Of a DNA stretch of 64,000 nucleotides, positions 1-9,317 are shown one piece after another. The notes under the pieces were generated by a model. That model saw only the letters and a program-made list of their open reading frames with translations, was not told where the DNA came from and ran no database searches. Position 1 is the stretch's first letter, and every line of letters starts with the position of its first letter. The translations under genes were made by a program, and so were the position numbers. The DNA comes from an uncultured Eubacteriales bacterium (GTDB lineage Bacteria; Bacillota; Clostridia; Lachnospirales; Lachnospiraceae), in the NCBI GenBank assembly GCA_900319795.1, contig ONPU01000001.1, forward strand, positions 248,001 through 312,000. Direction: 5' to 3'.

Positions 1-983
1 TTTAAAAGCGCGTCCGTATCCGTTCCCTTTTTGCATTCGATGACGATCCGGATACCTTCCTTGGAGCTCTGATTGGAAATGTCAACGATATCGCTTGTCT
101 GACGCGTCTCGACCAGAGCGGCGGCATCGCTCATAAACCTTCCGATTCCGGCTCCGATCATGGTATAGGGAATTTCCGTAATAACAATATTGACTCTTCC
201 TCCCTTGCCCTTTTCGATCTCCACGCGGCCGCGGACACGCAGTTTTCCCTGGCCTTTGCTGTAGATCTCTTCCAGTTCCGAACTGTTTACAACAAGTCCT
301 CCGGTCGGGAAGTCGGGGCCTTTGATATACTTCATCAGATCTTTGGCCGAAAGCGAGTCGTCTTTTATAAATGCCTGAACGGCTTCAATCACTTCTCCCA
401 CATTGTGCGGCGGAATGGATGTCGCCATACCGACGGCAATGCCTTCGGAACCGTTGATCAGGATATTCGGAAGCCTTGCGGGCAGCACCTCCGGTTCTTT
501 TTCCGTCTCATCGAAATTCGGAACAAAACTCACAAGATCCTTGTCGAGATCCGTAAGAAAGATATCCTGAGTAAACTTCTCAAGCCTGGCCTCCGTATAA
601 CGCATCGCGGCCGCTCCGTCTCCTTCGATGGAGCCGAAATTGCCGTGTCCGTCGACAAGGACTCTGCCCTTTTTAAAGTCCTGTGCCAGAACCACAAGCG
701 CGTCATAGATGGAACTGTCCCCGTGAGGATGATATTTACCCATCGTATCACCCACAATACGGGCACTCTTTCTGTAGGGCCTGTCGTATCTTGTCCCGAG
801 TTCCCACATATCGTAGAGAACTCTGCGCTGAACAGGCTTAAGCCCGTCCCTTACATCGGGAAGCGCGCGTGAAATGATGACGCTCATCGCGTAATCTATA
901 TAATTCTTCTGCATGATCTCCGAATAGTCCGTCCGGATGATCATCTCATCTGTTTTTACTTCCGTTTCTTTATTTCTGCTCAT
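1..983 (-). CDS. parC: DNA topoisomerase IV subunit A (ParC/GyrA family), 3' end outside window
   Basis: Type IIA topoisomerase A subunit: breaks and rejoins both DNA strands, with ParE supplying ATPase. Only the first 327 residues are inside the window. The breakage-reunion core is recognisable: [17 protein letters not shown] near residues 38-54, [10 protein letters not shown] near 85-94, and [10 protein letters not shown] with the presumed catalytic Tyr at about 129. The quinolone-determining positions equivalent to E. coli GyrA Ser83 and Asp87 are Ser and Asp (S90, D94), the sensitive state. It follows the B subunit by 64 bp on the same strand. I call it ParC rather than GyrA because the pair is B-then-A with no dnaN, recF or other gyrase neighbours; the choice is not proven by the sequence. 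Confidence 0.85.
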   Translation of the reverse strand, partial: MSRNKETEVKTDEMIIRTDYSEIMQKNYIDYAMSVIISRALPDVRDGLKPVQRRVLYDMWELGTRYDRPYRKSARIVGDTMGKYHPHGDSSIYDALVVLAQDFKKGRVLVDGHGNFGSIEGDGAAAMRYTEARLEKFTQDIFLTDLDKDLVSFVPNFDETEKEPEVLPARLPNILINGSEGIAVGMATSIPPHNVGEVIEAVQAFIKDDSLSAKDLMKYIKGPDFPTGGLVVNSSELEEIYSKGQGKLRVRGRVEIEKGKGGRVNIVITEIPYTMIGAGIGRFMSDAAALVETRQTSDIVDISNQSSKEGIRIVIECKKGTDTDALL

Positions 984-1047
984 CTTTTAAGCTCCGCTAA
1001 CCTTAATTGACAGGATCGGAAAACTCTCCGTCCTTATACGCGCTTCT

Positions 1048-2973
1048 TCAGATATCCAGCTCGGCATCTCTCGCGTGTTCGTAAATAAAGGTTTTTCTCG
1101 GCGGGACATCCGTCCCCATCAGGATATCCGTGATCTCTGAGGAAAAACCGGGGTTCGCGATTTCAATCCTGCGAAGCCTTCTGGTCGCCGGATTGAGAGT
1201 CGTCTCCCAAAGCTGGTCCGGATCCATTTCCCCGAGTCCCTTGTAACGCTGAAGCGTAAATTTCTGATTCTTATGCGCTTTTCTGTACTGCTCGAGAGCC
1301 TTGTCGTCATACAGATATTCGCCCTCTCCTTTTGCCGGGATCACTTTATAGAGAGGCGGCATCGCGATGTAGACATGTCCCTCATTGATAAGTTCCGGCA
1401 TATAGCGGTAAAAGAGCGTAAGAAGAAGTGTCCCGATATGGGCACCGTCCACGTCGGCATCGGCCATGATAATGATCTTGTCATAGCGAAGTCTCGAAAT
1501 GTCGAAATCATTGCCGTACCCTTCCGAAAATCCGCATCCGAACGCGGTAATCATCGTCTTGATCTCCGCGTTGGCAAGCACTTTGTCAATGCTCGCTTTT
1601 TCCACATTCAGGATTTTGCCGCGGATCGGAAGAATCGCCTGATGCTGCCGGTCTCTGGCCGTTTTCGCGCTTCCGCCGGCCGAATCTCCTTCCACGATAA
1701 AGATCTCGCATTCCTTCGCGTCACGGCTGATGCAGTTGGCCAGCTTTCCGTTCGTATCGAAGGAGAATTTCTGTTTCGTCAGAAGATTGGACTTTACCCG
1801 CTCCGTAGACCGCCTGATTTTAGCCGACTTTTCCGCGCATGCAAGGATTGATTTCAAAGTCTCGAGGTTGCGGTCAAAGTAATGAGGAGACTCCTCGCTC
1901 ACGATTTTTGCCACGGCTCTGGAGGCGTCCGGATTATCCAGCTTGGTCTTCGTCTGCCCTTCAAAACGCGGATCCGGATGTTTTACGGAGACGATCGCCG
2001 TCATTCCGTTGCGGATATCCGGTCCGGTATAGTTCGGATCCTTGTCCTTCAGAAGTCCCAGTTCTCTGGCATAGCTGTTCATTACCTGGGTAAAGGCCGT
2101 TTTAAAGCCGGTCAGATGTGTACCGCCGTCGGCATTGAAAATATTGTTGCAGTAGCCGAGAATGTTTTCATGAAATTCGTTGACATACTGCATGACGATC
2201 TGAACCTGGATTCCCTCTTCTTCCCCTTCGAAGTAGACCGGTTCCGTAACAGCGGTCTCATTCTTATTGAGGTCCCTGACAAACCCGACGATTCCGTCCG
2301 GTTCCGAAAAGACAAGCACTTCTTTCTCCTCTTTTCGAAGATCCTCGAACGTAATCTCCAGATTCGGATTCAGGTAGGCTGTCTCATGAAGTCTGGACTT
2401 TACTTCGGTCGCGGAAAATCTTGTCACCTCAAAGATCTCGGGATCCGGAAGGAACCTGACTTTCGTTCCCGTTTCTTTCGTTTTGCCCATTGTGGGCAGT
2501 TTCCCGTCGACTAACGGAAGATCCGCTTCTCCGTGAGAAAAATGGTCATGGTGAATATAGCCTTCCCTCTTAATTTCCACGTCCATCCATACGGACAGCG
2601 CGTTGACGACAGAAGACCCCACGCCGTGAAGACCGCCGGATGTTTTATACGCGTCGTGGTCAAATTTTCCGCCGGCGTGCAGCGTCGTATAGACGAGCCG
2701 TTCCGCGGGCATTCCCTTCTCGTGAATCCCTACGGGCACGCCTCTGCCGTTGTCTTCGACCGTGCACGAACCGTCCTTTTCCAAAGTGACGCGGATTTTC
2801 GTGCAGTATCCAGCCAGATGTTCGTCTACGGCATTGTCCACTATTTCATAAATCAGATGATTGAGACCTTTTCTGGATGTACTTCCGATGTACATCCCGG
2901 GACGGCGTCTGACAGCCTCCAGGCCTTCCAGCACATGAATACTGGACTCATCGTATAATTCCTTTTTACCCAT
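1048..2973 (-). CDS. parE: DNA topoisomerase IV subunit B (ParE/GyrB family)
   Basis: ATPase subunit of a type IIA topoisomerase, about 641 residues. The GHKL ATP site is visible as EIVDNAVDE (about 43-51) and GLHGVGSSVVNALS (about 112-125). The TOPRIM metal site is visible as EGDSAGGSAK and DADVDGAHIGTL. The protein ends in YEHARDAELDI. An in-frame upstream Met at 3024 exists, but the start at 2973 is chosen because a GGGGG ribosome site lies about 9 bases before it and MGKKELYDESSIHVLEGLEAV is the usual family beginning. A promoter at 3084-3112 overlaps a LexA-like box. The A subunit follows. A GyrB identity is possible, but the local context favours ParE. Confidence 0.88.
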   Translation of the reverse strand: MGKKELYDESSIHVLEGLEAVRRRPGMYIGSTSRKGLNHLIYEIVDNAVDEHLAGYCTKIRVTLEKDGSCTVEDNGRGVPVGIHEKGMPAERLVYTTLHAGGKFDHDAYKTSGGLHGVGSSVVNALSVWMDVEIKREGYIHHDHFSHGEADLPLVDGKLPTMGKTKETGTKVRFLPDPEIFEVTRFSATEVKSRLHETAYLNPNLEITFEDLRKEEKEVLVFSEPDGIVGFVRDLNKNETAVTEPVYFEGEEEGIQVQIVMQYVNEFHENILGYCNNIFNADGGTHLTGFKTAFTQVMNSYARELGLLKDKDPNYTGPDIRNGMTAIVSVKHPDPRFEGQTKTKLDNPDASRAVAKIVSEESPHYFDRNLETLKSILACAEKSAKIRRSTERVKSNLLTKQKFSFDTNGKLANCISRDAKECEIFIVEGDSAGGSAKTARDRQHQAILPIRGKILNVEKASIDKVLANAEIKTMITAFGCGFSEGYGNDFDISRLRYDKIIIMADADVDGAHIGTLLLTLFYRYMPELINEGHVYIAMPPLYKVIPAKGEGEYLYDDKALEQYRKAHKNQKFTLQRYKGLGEMDPDQLWETTLNPATRRLRRIEIANPGFSSEITDILMGTDVPPRKTFIYEHARDAELDI

Positions 2974-3083
2974 AAAAAAATACCCCCGCTTGAACCGTGT
3001 TTCCGGATCCGGACATCCCTGCACGGTTTTCTTGTAGAAAGCCCTGCACAGGTATACCAGATCTGGTACGGCACAACGAAGGC

Positions 3084-3112
3084 ATTATAGCATGGCAAAC
3101 AGATGTTTGCAA
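3084..3112 (-). promoter_or_regulatory. parE promoter
   Basis: On the minus strand, -35 TTGCAA (3107-3112), 17-bp spacer and -10 TATAAT (3084-3089), about 110 bp before the parE start. The -10 is a perfect sigma-A hexamer. The palindrome at 3095-3110 fills the spacer and part of the -35. Confidence 0.65.
3095..3110. promoter_or_regulatory. LexA-like palindrome in the parE promoter
   Basis: GCAAACA-GA-TGTTTGC, two perfect 7-bp arms. The inner 14 bases, CAAACAGATGTTTG, match the Bacillus LexA (Cheo) box CGAACRNRYGTTYC at 12 of 14 positions; the mismatches are the second and last bases. It overlaps the -35 and spacer, where a repressor would block RNA polymerase. LexA binding is inferred. Confidence 0.45.
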
Positions 3113-3148
3113 ATACCGGCCTTATCGGTAAGGCCCTGTTTGTCGGTT

Positions 3149-4987
3149 TTATGATTCGGTAGAGCCTGAATCGTCCCCTCCCTCGTCATAATAGAGTCCG
3201 TCCGCGGGAGGATTCCACCAGAGATCGCCCTTTTCCGTTCCTTCTTCCGCGTTGTCTCCCTGACGGAACACGACAACCGGCGTATAACGGTCGATGGTTT
3301 TAAAAAGAGTCTCTGCCGAGGCAGGCGGAAGATTCACGCAGCCGTGGGATCCGTAGGAAAGATAAATCTGAGTGCCGAACTCCTCTTCGTCTCTCCATTC
3401 GGCATCATGCATTCCATAGCTTCCGAAGAAAGGCATCCAGTAATTCACATGGGATTCGTATCTCTGGTTCGGATCCGTTGAAGTCAGTGAACCGAGAACG
3501 ACATTTTCATCCAGCGCAAGAACGGAATAGATTCCGGAAGGCGTGCGCCGGGCAACATTTCTCTCCTGACCGGTCACACACGGCGTATCAAATTCCAGCT
3601 TGCCGTTCCTGTAATAGTAGACATGCTGCGCTGTAATATCGACTTCAATATACGTATTGTCCTTTAAGGTATCAAACGTCTCCGGCACAAAGCTTTCCAG
3701 AGTAAGAGACGTCGCCGACGGATCTTCCAGTACGGCTCTGAGTTTTTCCGCTTCATCGCCGACGTCGAGTTCGTATCCGTAATGACTGCACGGAATTACG
3801 ACCTCTCCGTAAGAAGTAGTCTTAAAACTGGCCACTGTATGAATGTCATTGTCCTCATCCGCGATCTTCTGAATGACCGCGTAACACTTGTTGTAGATTT
3901 CTTCAGAATCCTGATAAAAATAATCCTTCTCGGAGTCATAGGAAATCCAGCCGGACAGCTGTTTTCTTCCGATCGTTGTGGTTTTACTGTTCTTTCGAAC
4001 AATGGAAACCGTCCTGTCGGCAAAAGCGTTCAGCTCGTCGGCATGCGCATTCAATTCCGGATCGTCAGATTTTACCGAGGGCTCTTTATACGCGCCGTCC
4101 AGATCGTTGAGATTCAGTCTTCTGACACTGGCATTAACTGCGTTGCTGACATAGGAACAGACCTGTTCCAGATCAGGCTCATTGCCGTTTACTTCGGAAG
4201 CAACATGAAAAACGCCGTTTTCCTGTCTGATAATATGGGAATCGACGGGTTTCGTAATTGCGCTTTCCTGAAACTCAGGCATGGCGGAAATGGCAGCCCG
4301 CATCCTCGCGGTATCAAACTGAAAACTGGTTTGAACCGTATAAACGCTCTTTTTTCCGAATTTGTGCGGGAGCCAGCTCATACGCTTCTGTGAATGCAGC
4401 AGATCGGAAACCTCCCCGCTCGAAACGTAGTTGAGGAGAATATCCTGATTGGTCAGAACCTCTGATTTTCCGCCGCGGAAGCTCAATTCCAGGTTATAAT
4501 TTTCCACGGAATCCTGAAGGATCTTTTCGACTTCTTCCGCGCTCATCAGGCTTACGTTGACACCGTTAATCCACGTATTGCGGAGGAATTTTCCCTTATA
4601 GGATGCCGCCGTAAGGCAGTACCAGACAATGAGGCCGACGAGGATCACCGAGCCTCCGATGAGTTCCATCATCCGGACCTGCCTCTGCCGCTCCAGCGAA
4701 CGGGCGTTTAATACCCGTTTCTTCCTTTTGGGCCTTTTGATGAGTCTTTTCAGAGAAGTAAGCAGAGAAAAAACGGCTTCCTTTCCGTTGCTCATAAGCT
4801 CCTGGCCTTTGGTCTGCCAGGATTCCTGCTTCCGGGAAGTTCTTCTTTTCCCGCTCCCGGTTCTTACTGATCCGGCTCTTTCTGCTCCGGTTCTTCTACG
4901 GGCTGACCCGTTATTCAATTTGTGAGATCGTCTGCGGGGGACCGTATTTTGCTTTTTCGGCGCCCCTTTTAGTCTTTCATCACTCAT
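3149..4987 (-). CDS. L,D-transpeptidase with YkuD domain, membrane-anchored (first of two)
   Basis: Predicted extracytoplasmic L,D-transpeptidase that would make 3-3 peptidoglycan cross-links. About 612 residues: a very basic Arg/Lys-rich cytoplasmic head (1-105), one membrane segment near 108-128, a long region of the peptidoglycan-binding type 4 class (NGVNVSLMSAEEVEKIL, then a second half-repeat), and a C-terminal YkuD domain. The catalytic motif SYGSHGCVNLPP carries the expected His and Cys. A Glu/Asp/Gly/Ser-rich tail follows the catalytic domain. It starts 28 bp after aspS with a poor ribosome site, so it is probably cotranscribed. The protein at 24329-25759 is a shorter paralogue. Confidence 0.88.
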   Translation of the reverse strand: MSDERLKGAPKKQNTVPRRRSHKLNNGSARRRTGAERAGSVRTGSGKRRTSRKQESWQTKGQELMSNGKEAVFSLLTSLKRLIKRPKRKKRVLNARSLERQRQVRMMELIGGSVILVGLIVWYCLTAASYKGKFLRNTWINGVNVSLMSAEEVEKILQDSVENYNLELSFRGGKSEVLTNQDILLNYVSSGEVSDLLHSQKRMSWLPHKFGKKSVYTVQTSFQFDTARMRAAISAMPEFQESAITKPVDSHIIRQENGVFHVASEVNGNEPDLEQVCSYVSNAVNASVRRLNLNDLDGAYKEPSVKSDDPELNAHADELNAFADRTVSIVRKNSKTTTIGRKQLSGWISYDSEKDYFYQDSEEIYNKCYAVIQKIADEDNDIHTVASFKTTSYGEVVIPCSHYGYELDVGDEAEKLRAVLEDPSATSLTLESFVPETFDTLKDNTYIEVDITAQHVYYYRNGKLEFDTPCVTGQERNVARRTPSGIYSVLALDENVVLGSLTSTDPNQRYESHVNYWMPFFGSYGMHDAEWRDEEEFGTQIYLSYGSHGCVNLPPASAETLFKTIDRYTPVVVFRQGDNAEEGTEKGDLWWNPPADGLYYDEGGDDSGSTES

Positions 4988-5015
4988 ATAACCGTTTTAT
5001 TTCAATAAAAAGTGC

Positions 5016-6860
5016 TTATTCCTGATCTTTTTTACTCTGAGAGATGGAAAGTGACAATTCTTCAAGCTGTTTCGCGTCGACGGCGGAAGGAGCCTTCATC
5101 ATCAGGTCGGACGCGTCCTTTACCTTCGGGAACGCGATCACGTCCCTGATGGAGGAAGATCCCGTCATCAGCATGGCCAGACGGTCCAGACCGTAGGCAA
5201 GACCTGCGTGAGGCGGAACTCCGTAGCGGAACGCTTCCAGAAGGAATCCGAACTGCTCGGCAGCCCGCTCGGGAGTAAAGCCCAGCACTTCGAGCATTTT
5301 CTCCTGAATGTCATTCATATGGATTCGGATGGAACCGCCGCCGATTTCATTGCCGTTCAGGACGATATCATATGCCTGCGCGCGGACATGTCCCGGATCA
5401 TCATCAATATGAGCCCAGTCCTCTTCATTCGGCATGGTAAACGGATGATGCATCGCCATAAATCTGCCTTCTTCATCGGACCACTCAAGAAGCGGGAAGT
5501 CCACAATCCATACGAAACGGAAGGCATTGTGATCGATCAGTCCGGCTTCTTCTCCGATGTGAAGACGGAGCGCTCCCAGTGAAGCGCAGACAACCTTGAA
5601 ACTGTCCGCGGCAAAGAGAAGGAGATCGCCATTTTTTCCGTCCATGGCAGAAATCAGCTCAGCCGTCTTCTCCTCCGAAAGGAATTTCGTAAAGGAAGAC
5701 TTCATGCTTCCGTCTTCCGCGATGGAAAGCCAGGCAAGGCCTTTTGCGCCATAGGTTTTTGCGACTTCAGTGAGCTTGTCAATCTTCTTTCTCGGAAGGC
5801 CGCCAAGCCCCTTGGCATTGATGCCTCTGACCATACCGCCGCTTTCAAGAGCGCCTGTAAATACAGCGAATCCGCAGTCCTTCACGATATCGGAGACATC
5901 GCGGATCGGCAGGTCAAACCGAAGGTCCGGTTTATCGGAACCGTAGCGGTCCATGGCGTCCTGCCATGTCATACGGTCAATACCGTTTTCGGCAATGTCT
6001 TTCGCTGCCTTCCGGATTCCGTCGATCAGCGCGCTGTCGAAGCCGTATTCTTCCATAATCGGAGGAAGCTTCTCACACAGTTCCTGAAGGAGGTTCGTAT
6101 TGATGCCGATCACATCCTCCTGATCGGCAAAGGAAAGTTCCATATCAACCTGAGTGAACTCGGGCTGTCTGTCCGCGCGGAGATCCTCATCCCTGAAGCA
6201 GCGCGCGATCTGATAATAGCGGTCAAAACCGGAGCACATCAGAAGCTGCTTCAAAAGCTGGGGGCTCTGCGGAAGCGCGTAGAAGCATCCCGGATGAACA
6301 CGGCTCGGGACAAGATAGTCACGTGCCCCCTCCGGTGTACTCGCGATCAGATTCGGTGTCTCAATATCGAGGAACCCGTTACGCGACATATAGTCGCGGA
6401 TGATCTGGACCATTCTGGCCCTTAAGATAATACGGGACTGAAGTTCGGGTCTTCTGAGGTCGAGATAGCGGTATTTCAGTCTCAGATCTTCACGTGTATC
6501 AATACCGTCTCTCACCGGGAAAGGAGGAGTCTCCGATTCGCTCAGAATCCGCAGCGAATCCGGAATCACCTCGATCTCGCCGGTACGAAGCTGCGCGTTC
6601 TCCGCTTCTCTTCTTTGAACGGTTCCCGTCACCGCAATTGCGGATTCTGTCTTCAGCGACGCAAAACGGGCGTCCGCGGCATCACCTTCCGTTACAATCT
6701 GTACAATACCGGTGCGGTCCCTCAGGTCTACAAAGACAATTCCGCCCTTGTTTCTGCATTTCGCGACCCAGCCCATCAGGGTCACCTTTTTCCCTATATC
6801 GGCAGCGGTGAGCATACCGCAGTAATCGGTCCTCTTCAAGCCCTTCATCGATTCAGCCAT
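5016..6860 (-). CDS. aspS: Aspartyl-tRNA synthetase
   Basis: Charges tRNA-Asp (possibly tRNA-Asn too, which sequence reading cannot decide). 614 residues, a usual size for the bacterial type. Order: N-terminal OB-fold anticodon-binding domain (GWVAKCRNKGGIVFVDLRDRTGIVQIV), class II motif 2 FRDEDLRADRQPEFTQVDMELSF, the bacterial GAD insertion (about 290-420), and motif 3 GLAYGLDRLAMLMTG near the end. The start has GGAAGTG upstream. It has its own promoter in the gap after hisS. No T-box is visible in the 163-bp leader. Confidence 0.97.
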   Translation of the reverse strand: MAESMKGLKRTDYCGMLTAADIGKKVTLMGWVAKCRNKGGIVFVDLRDRTGIVQIVTEGDAADARFASLKTESAIAVTGTVQRREAENAQLRTGEIEVIPDSLRILSESETPPFPVRDGIDTREDLRLKYRYLDLRRPELQSRIILRARMVQIIRDYMSRNGFLDIETPNLIASTPEGARDYLVPSRVHPGCFYALPQSPQLLKQLLMCSGFDRYYQIARCFRDEDLRADRQPEFTQVDMELSFADQEDVIGINTNLLQELCEKLPPIMEEYGFDSALIDGIRKAAKDIAENGIDRMTWQDAMDRYGSDKPDLRFDLPIRDVSDIVKDCGFAVFTGALESGGMVRGINAKGLGGLPRKKIDKLTEVAKTYGAKGLAWLSIAEDGSMKSSFTKFLSEEKTAELISAMDGKNGDLLLFAADSFKVVCASLGALRLHIGEEAGLIDHNAFRFVWIVDFPLLEWSDEEGRFMAMHHPFTMPNEEDWAHIDDDPGHVRAQAYDIVLNGNEIGGGSIRIHMNDIQEKMLEVLGFTPERAAEQFGFLLEAFRYGVPPHAGLAYGLDRLAMLMTGSSSIRDVIAFPKVKDASDLMMKAPSAVDAKQLEELSLSISQSKKDQE

Positions 6861-6960
6861 GATTTGTCACTTCCTTTGTTAAATAGTATATATTTTCAAA
6901 CAAATGTTAGAATCCGTAAACTCTGTCCGGAACAGAACCCGTCCCGAAAGCTTACCGTAC

Positions 6961-6990
6961 AATGTACCCCAAAATTTGTACCGGTGTCAA
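6961..6990 (-). promoter_or_regulatory. aspS promoter
   Basis: Minus strand: consensus -35 TTGACA (6985-6990), 18-bp spacer and -10 TACATT (6961-6966), about 100 bp before the aspS start. It suggests aspS and the L,D-transpeptidase gene can be transcribed separately from hisS. Confidence 0.55.
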
Positions 6991-7023
6991 GTAAACACAG
7001 GTCGGGTCAGATCCTCCGTTCAC

Positions 7024-8241
7024 TCAATGCTGAAGTGAGTCACTGTAGAAATCACGGATCTCGGTATAACCGTTTTTCTCCAGCTGTTCTTTCTGGAATT
7101 TCCGGTTTTTCTTCATCTGGGCTATGTCCACGGTGATACCATCTCTGCGCATCTTCTCCGCTTCGGCCCAGATCTCGGTCATCCGTTCCTTCGGCATCTT
7201 TTTGTCAATCAGGAACGCACATTTTCTGTGTTCTCCCGGCACCCGGAAACCGCGTTCCATAAGCAGCATGATGATCCTTTCGAAACCGATCGAAAAACCG
7301 CAGGCCGGTGTATCCTGTCCGGTGAAACGTCCGATCATCTCGTCGTAGCGTCCGCCGCCGCCGACGGAGCCGCCGTATTCATCCATGGATATTTCGAAAA
7401 TCGGACCTGTATAGTATCCCATTCCTCTGACCAGAGTCGGATCGTAGACAATTTTGAATTCAGGACTCTTTGCGTTTTCGACAGCCGCGATGATCTCGTT
7501 AAGCGCCGATCCGGTCTCCTCGATAAGGGCTTTCGGATCTTCCTTCAAAAGAGATAAATAGACATCCGTCTTATCCATGCCGAAGGCGCTCCCGAGTTCT
7601 TCACGGACGCCGTCTTCTCCGATCTTGTCCATCTTGTCCAGCGTGATAAAGATCTGTTCATACTGGTCTTCCGTAAATCCTGCTTTATCTGCCGTGGCTT
7701 TCAGAAGCTTTCTGTCATTGATCCGTATCGTGAAGTCCTTAAAGCCGATATTCAGAAGGGCCCGGGATGTGGCAAGAATCAGATCCGTTTCCGCGATCCA
7801 TGAAGCCTCTCCGAGGATATCGATGTCACACTGCGTAAACTGTCTGAAGCGCCCTCTCTGGGGACGGTCCGCGCGGAAAACGCTTCCGATCTGAAGCGCT
7901 TTGAACGGAGACGGCAGTTCACTCTGATGGCAGGCATAATAGCGTGAAAGCGGAAGGGTCAGATCATACCGAAGTCCGCAGTCGCTCACGGCTTCTTCCG
8001 TAGTGGGACCGCTTAAGTCAAGCTTTTCTCCGCGCTTTAAGATCTTGAAGATCAGCTTTTCATTTTCACCGCCCTGCTTGGAGAGCAGATTTTCAAGGTG
8101 CTCCACATGCGGTGTTTCAATAGCCGAAAACCCGTAGCTTCGGTAAGTGTCGCGGATGACAGAGAGCACATAATTGCGTACTTCCATCTCTTCGGGAAGA
8201 ATATCTCTCATGCCGGTGACAGCTTTTTTCTTCATTGCCAT
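7024..8241 (-). CDS. hisS: Histidyl-tRNA synthetase
   Basis: Class II synthetase charging tRNA-His. 405 residues, normal length. Visible: MKKKAVTGMRDILPEEM at the start, motif 2 GSVFRADRPQRGRFRQFTQCDIDILGE, a HisA-type segment around LVRGMGYYTGPIFEI, and the motif 3 region CGFSIGFERI. An anticodon-binding domain fills the C-terminal part. An AGAGGTAGAAG site precedes the ATG; a second Met two codons on is an alternative start. It follows the HD-GYP gene by 25 bp, so it probably belongs to the long rel-hemZ transcript. A hisZ-type paralogue is unlikely because the active-site motifs are intact. Confidence 0.96.
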   Translation of the reverse strand: MAMKKKAVTGMRDILPEEMEVRNYVLSVIRDTYRSYGFSAIETPHVEHLENLLSKQGGENEKLIFKILKRGEKLDLSGPTTEEAVSDCGLRYDLTLPLSRYYACHQSELPSPFKALQIGSVFRADRPQRGRFRQFTQCDIDILGEASWIAETDLILATSRALLNIGFKDFTIRINDRKLLKATADKAGFTEDQYEQIFITLDKMDKIGEDGVREELGSAFGMDKTDVYLSLLKEDPKALIEETGSALNEIIAAVENAKSPEFKIVYDPTLVRGMGYYTGPIFEISMDEYGGSVGGGGRYDEMIGRFTGQDTPACGFSIGFERIIMLLMERGFRVPGEHRKCAFLIDKKMPKERMTEIWAEAEKMRRDGITVDIAQMKKNRKFQKEQLEKNGYTEIRDFYSDSLQH

Positions 8242-8266
8242 ACTCTTCTACCTCTTCTTTTTCTAA

Positions 8267-8911
8267 TTACAGTTTCATCAGAAACTGTTCCAGTATCGGA
8301 TCTGCGTAGGAAGGCAGATCGTATTTCATCACAAGATCTCTGTCCGAATCAGCCAGATGCACCTTGTAAGAAGTCCCCGTTCTGTGAACGACTCTCTGAA
8401 ACGTCAGAAAGATCTTCATGTCAAAGTGGGTAATTTCGTCAATCATAAGACTGATCGCCTCGGAGATTTCAAAATGTTTCCGGTAAGGACGGTCCGTAGT
8501 CAGCGCGGCAAATACATCGCACACCCTTATAATTCTCGCCCCGAGAGGGATTTCATCGCCGACCAGATTGGACGGATATCCGCTTCCGTCATAGTCCTCG
8601 TGATGATATCTGACGGATTCGAGGATCAGCGGGCTGTAATTCCGGTCCTTCAGTATTTTGTAGGAAAGCATCGGGTGCATGCGGACGTATTTCATTTCTT
8701 CTATCACAAGAGGACTTACGATCTCTTCATTTCCGTAAAGATAATTCGTAAGCCTCAGTTTCCCGATATCGTGGAGAAGTCCTGCAAGACTGAGCTGACT
8801 GACAAAATGCTCGTCCAGCATCAGTTCCCTTGAAAGATCCCGGACAAGCAGGGATACATAGATCCCGTGTTCGAGCTCCTCCGTCAGGTTGTAATCAACA
8901 ATCCTTCCCAT
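8267..8911 (-). CDS. HD-GYP domain phosphohydrolase (probable cyclic dinucleotide phosphodiesterase)
   Basis: 214 residues consisting almost wholly of an HD-GYP domain with no visible sensor or receiver domain. Metal ligands and signatures: His15 in EELEHG, LLHDIGKL (47-48 HD), HPMLSYKIL, VRYHHEDYDGSGYP and RIIRVCDVFAALTTDRPYRK. HD-GYP proteins typically hydrolyse cyclic di-GMP; the last motif here is close to the standard form, so activity is plausible. The start codon lies only 7 bp after the Hpt gene stop with a weak ribosome site, which suggests translational coupling. Its place between hemZ/Hpt and hisS is odd, since the neighbours are housekeeping genes. Confidence 0.85.
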   Translation of the reverse strand: MGRIVDYNLTEELEHGIYVSLLVRDLSRELMLDEHFVSQLSLAGLLHDIGKLRLTNYLYGNEEIVSPLVIEEMKYVRMHPMLSYKILKDRNYSPLILESVRYHHEDYDGSGYPSNLVGDEIPLGARIIRVCDVFAALTTDRPYRKHFEISEAISLMIDEITHFDMKIFLTFQRVVHRTGTSYKVHLADSDRDLVMKYDLPSYADPILEQFLMKL

Positions 8912-8918
8912 GACACAA

Positions 8919-9257
8919 TCAGTCCCGAAGTGATTTTAATTCCGAATAACGGGCCATCACCTCTTCATAAAGAGGCGTATAATCCATATCTGTTCCGGCA
9001 CGCAGAAGTTCCGTCATCTGACTGACGGGCTCCTGCAGGGGCGTAAGGGCCAGGTTCGCCATAACCCCTTTGAGGGCATGTGCCGCTTCAAAAGCTGCTT
9101 TCAGATCCTTTTTCTCAAGTGCCGCTCCGAGCTTCTCGAAGCCGTCGCCATTAAGAGCCATATCGACCATTTTCAGATAGAAGTCTTCGTTATTGAGACA
9201 TCTTGCAAGGCCGTTTTTCGTATCAGCTCCCCACTGTTCAAGTTTCTCAATTGTCAT
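8919..9257 (-). CDS. Hpt (histidine phosphotransfer) domain protein
   Basis: A stand-alone Hpt module of about 112 residues, which would carry a phosphoryl group between receiver domains in a multistep phosphorelay. The motif EAAHALKGVMANLAL contains the presumed phospho-accepting His in the usual AHxLKG context. The start at 9257 (MTIEKLEQWG) has AGGAGG 9 bases upstream and is preferred over an in-frame Met at 9290. It lies between hemZ and the HD-GYP gene in one apparent transcript. No kinase or receiver partner is encoded in the window. Confidence 0.82.
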   Translation of the reverse strand: MTIEKLEQWGADTKNGLARCLNNEDFYLKMVDMALNGDGFEKLGAALEKKDLKAAFEAAHALKGVMANLALTPLQEPVSQMTELLRAGTDMDYTPLYEEVMARYSELKSLRD

Positions 9258-9317
9258 CAAGGCATCCTCCTTAACGTGACACAAACACATTTATGATAGC
9301 GGATCATGAAATCCATT

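Noticed and set aside
3118-3135. GGCCTTA/TAAGGCC hairpin after the first L,D-transpeptidase gene
   Set aside because: Stem is fair but no T-run follows on the minus strand; possibly a weak terminator, not listed as a feature.
6861-7023. Possible T-box leader before aspS
   Set aside because: No AGGGTGGnACCGCG-type antiterminator or specifier arrangement is visible.
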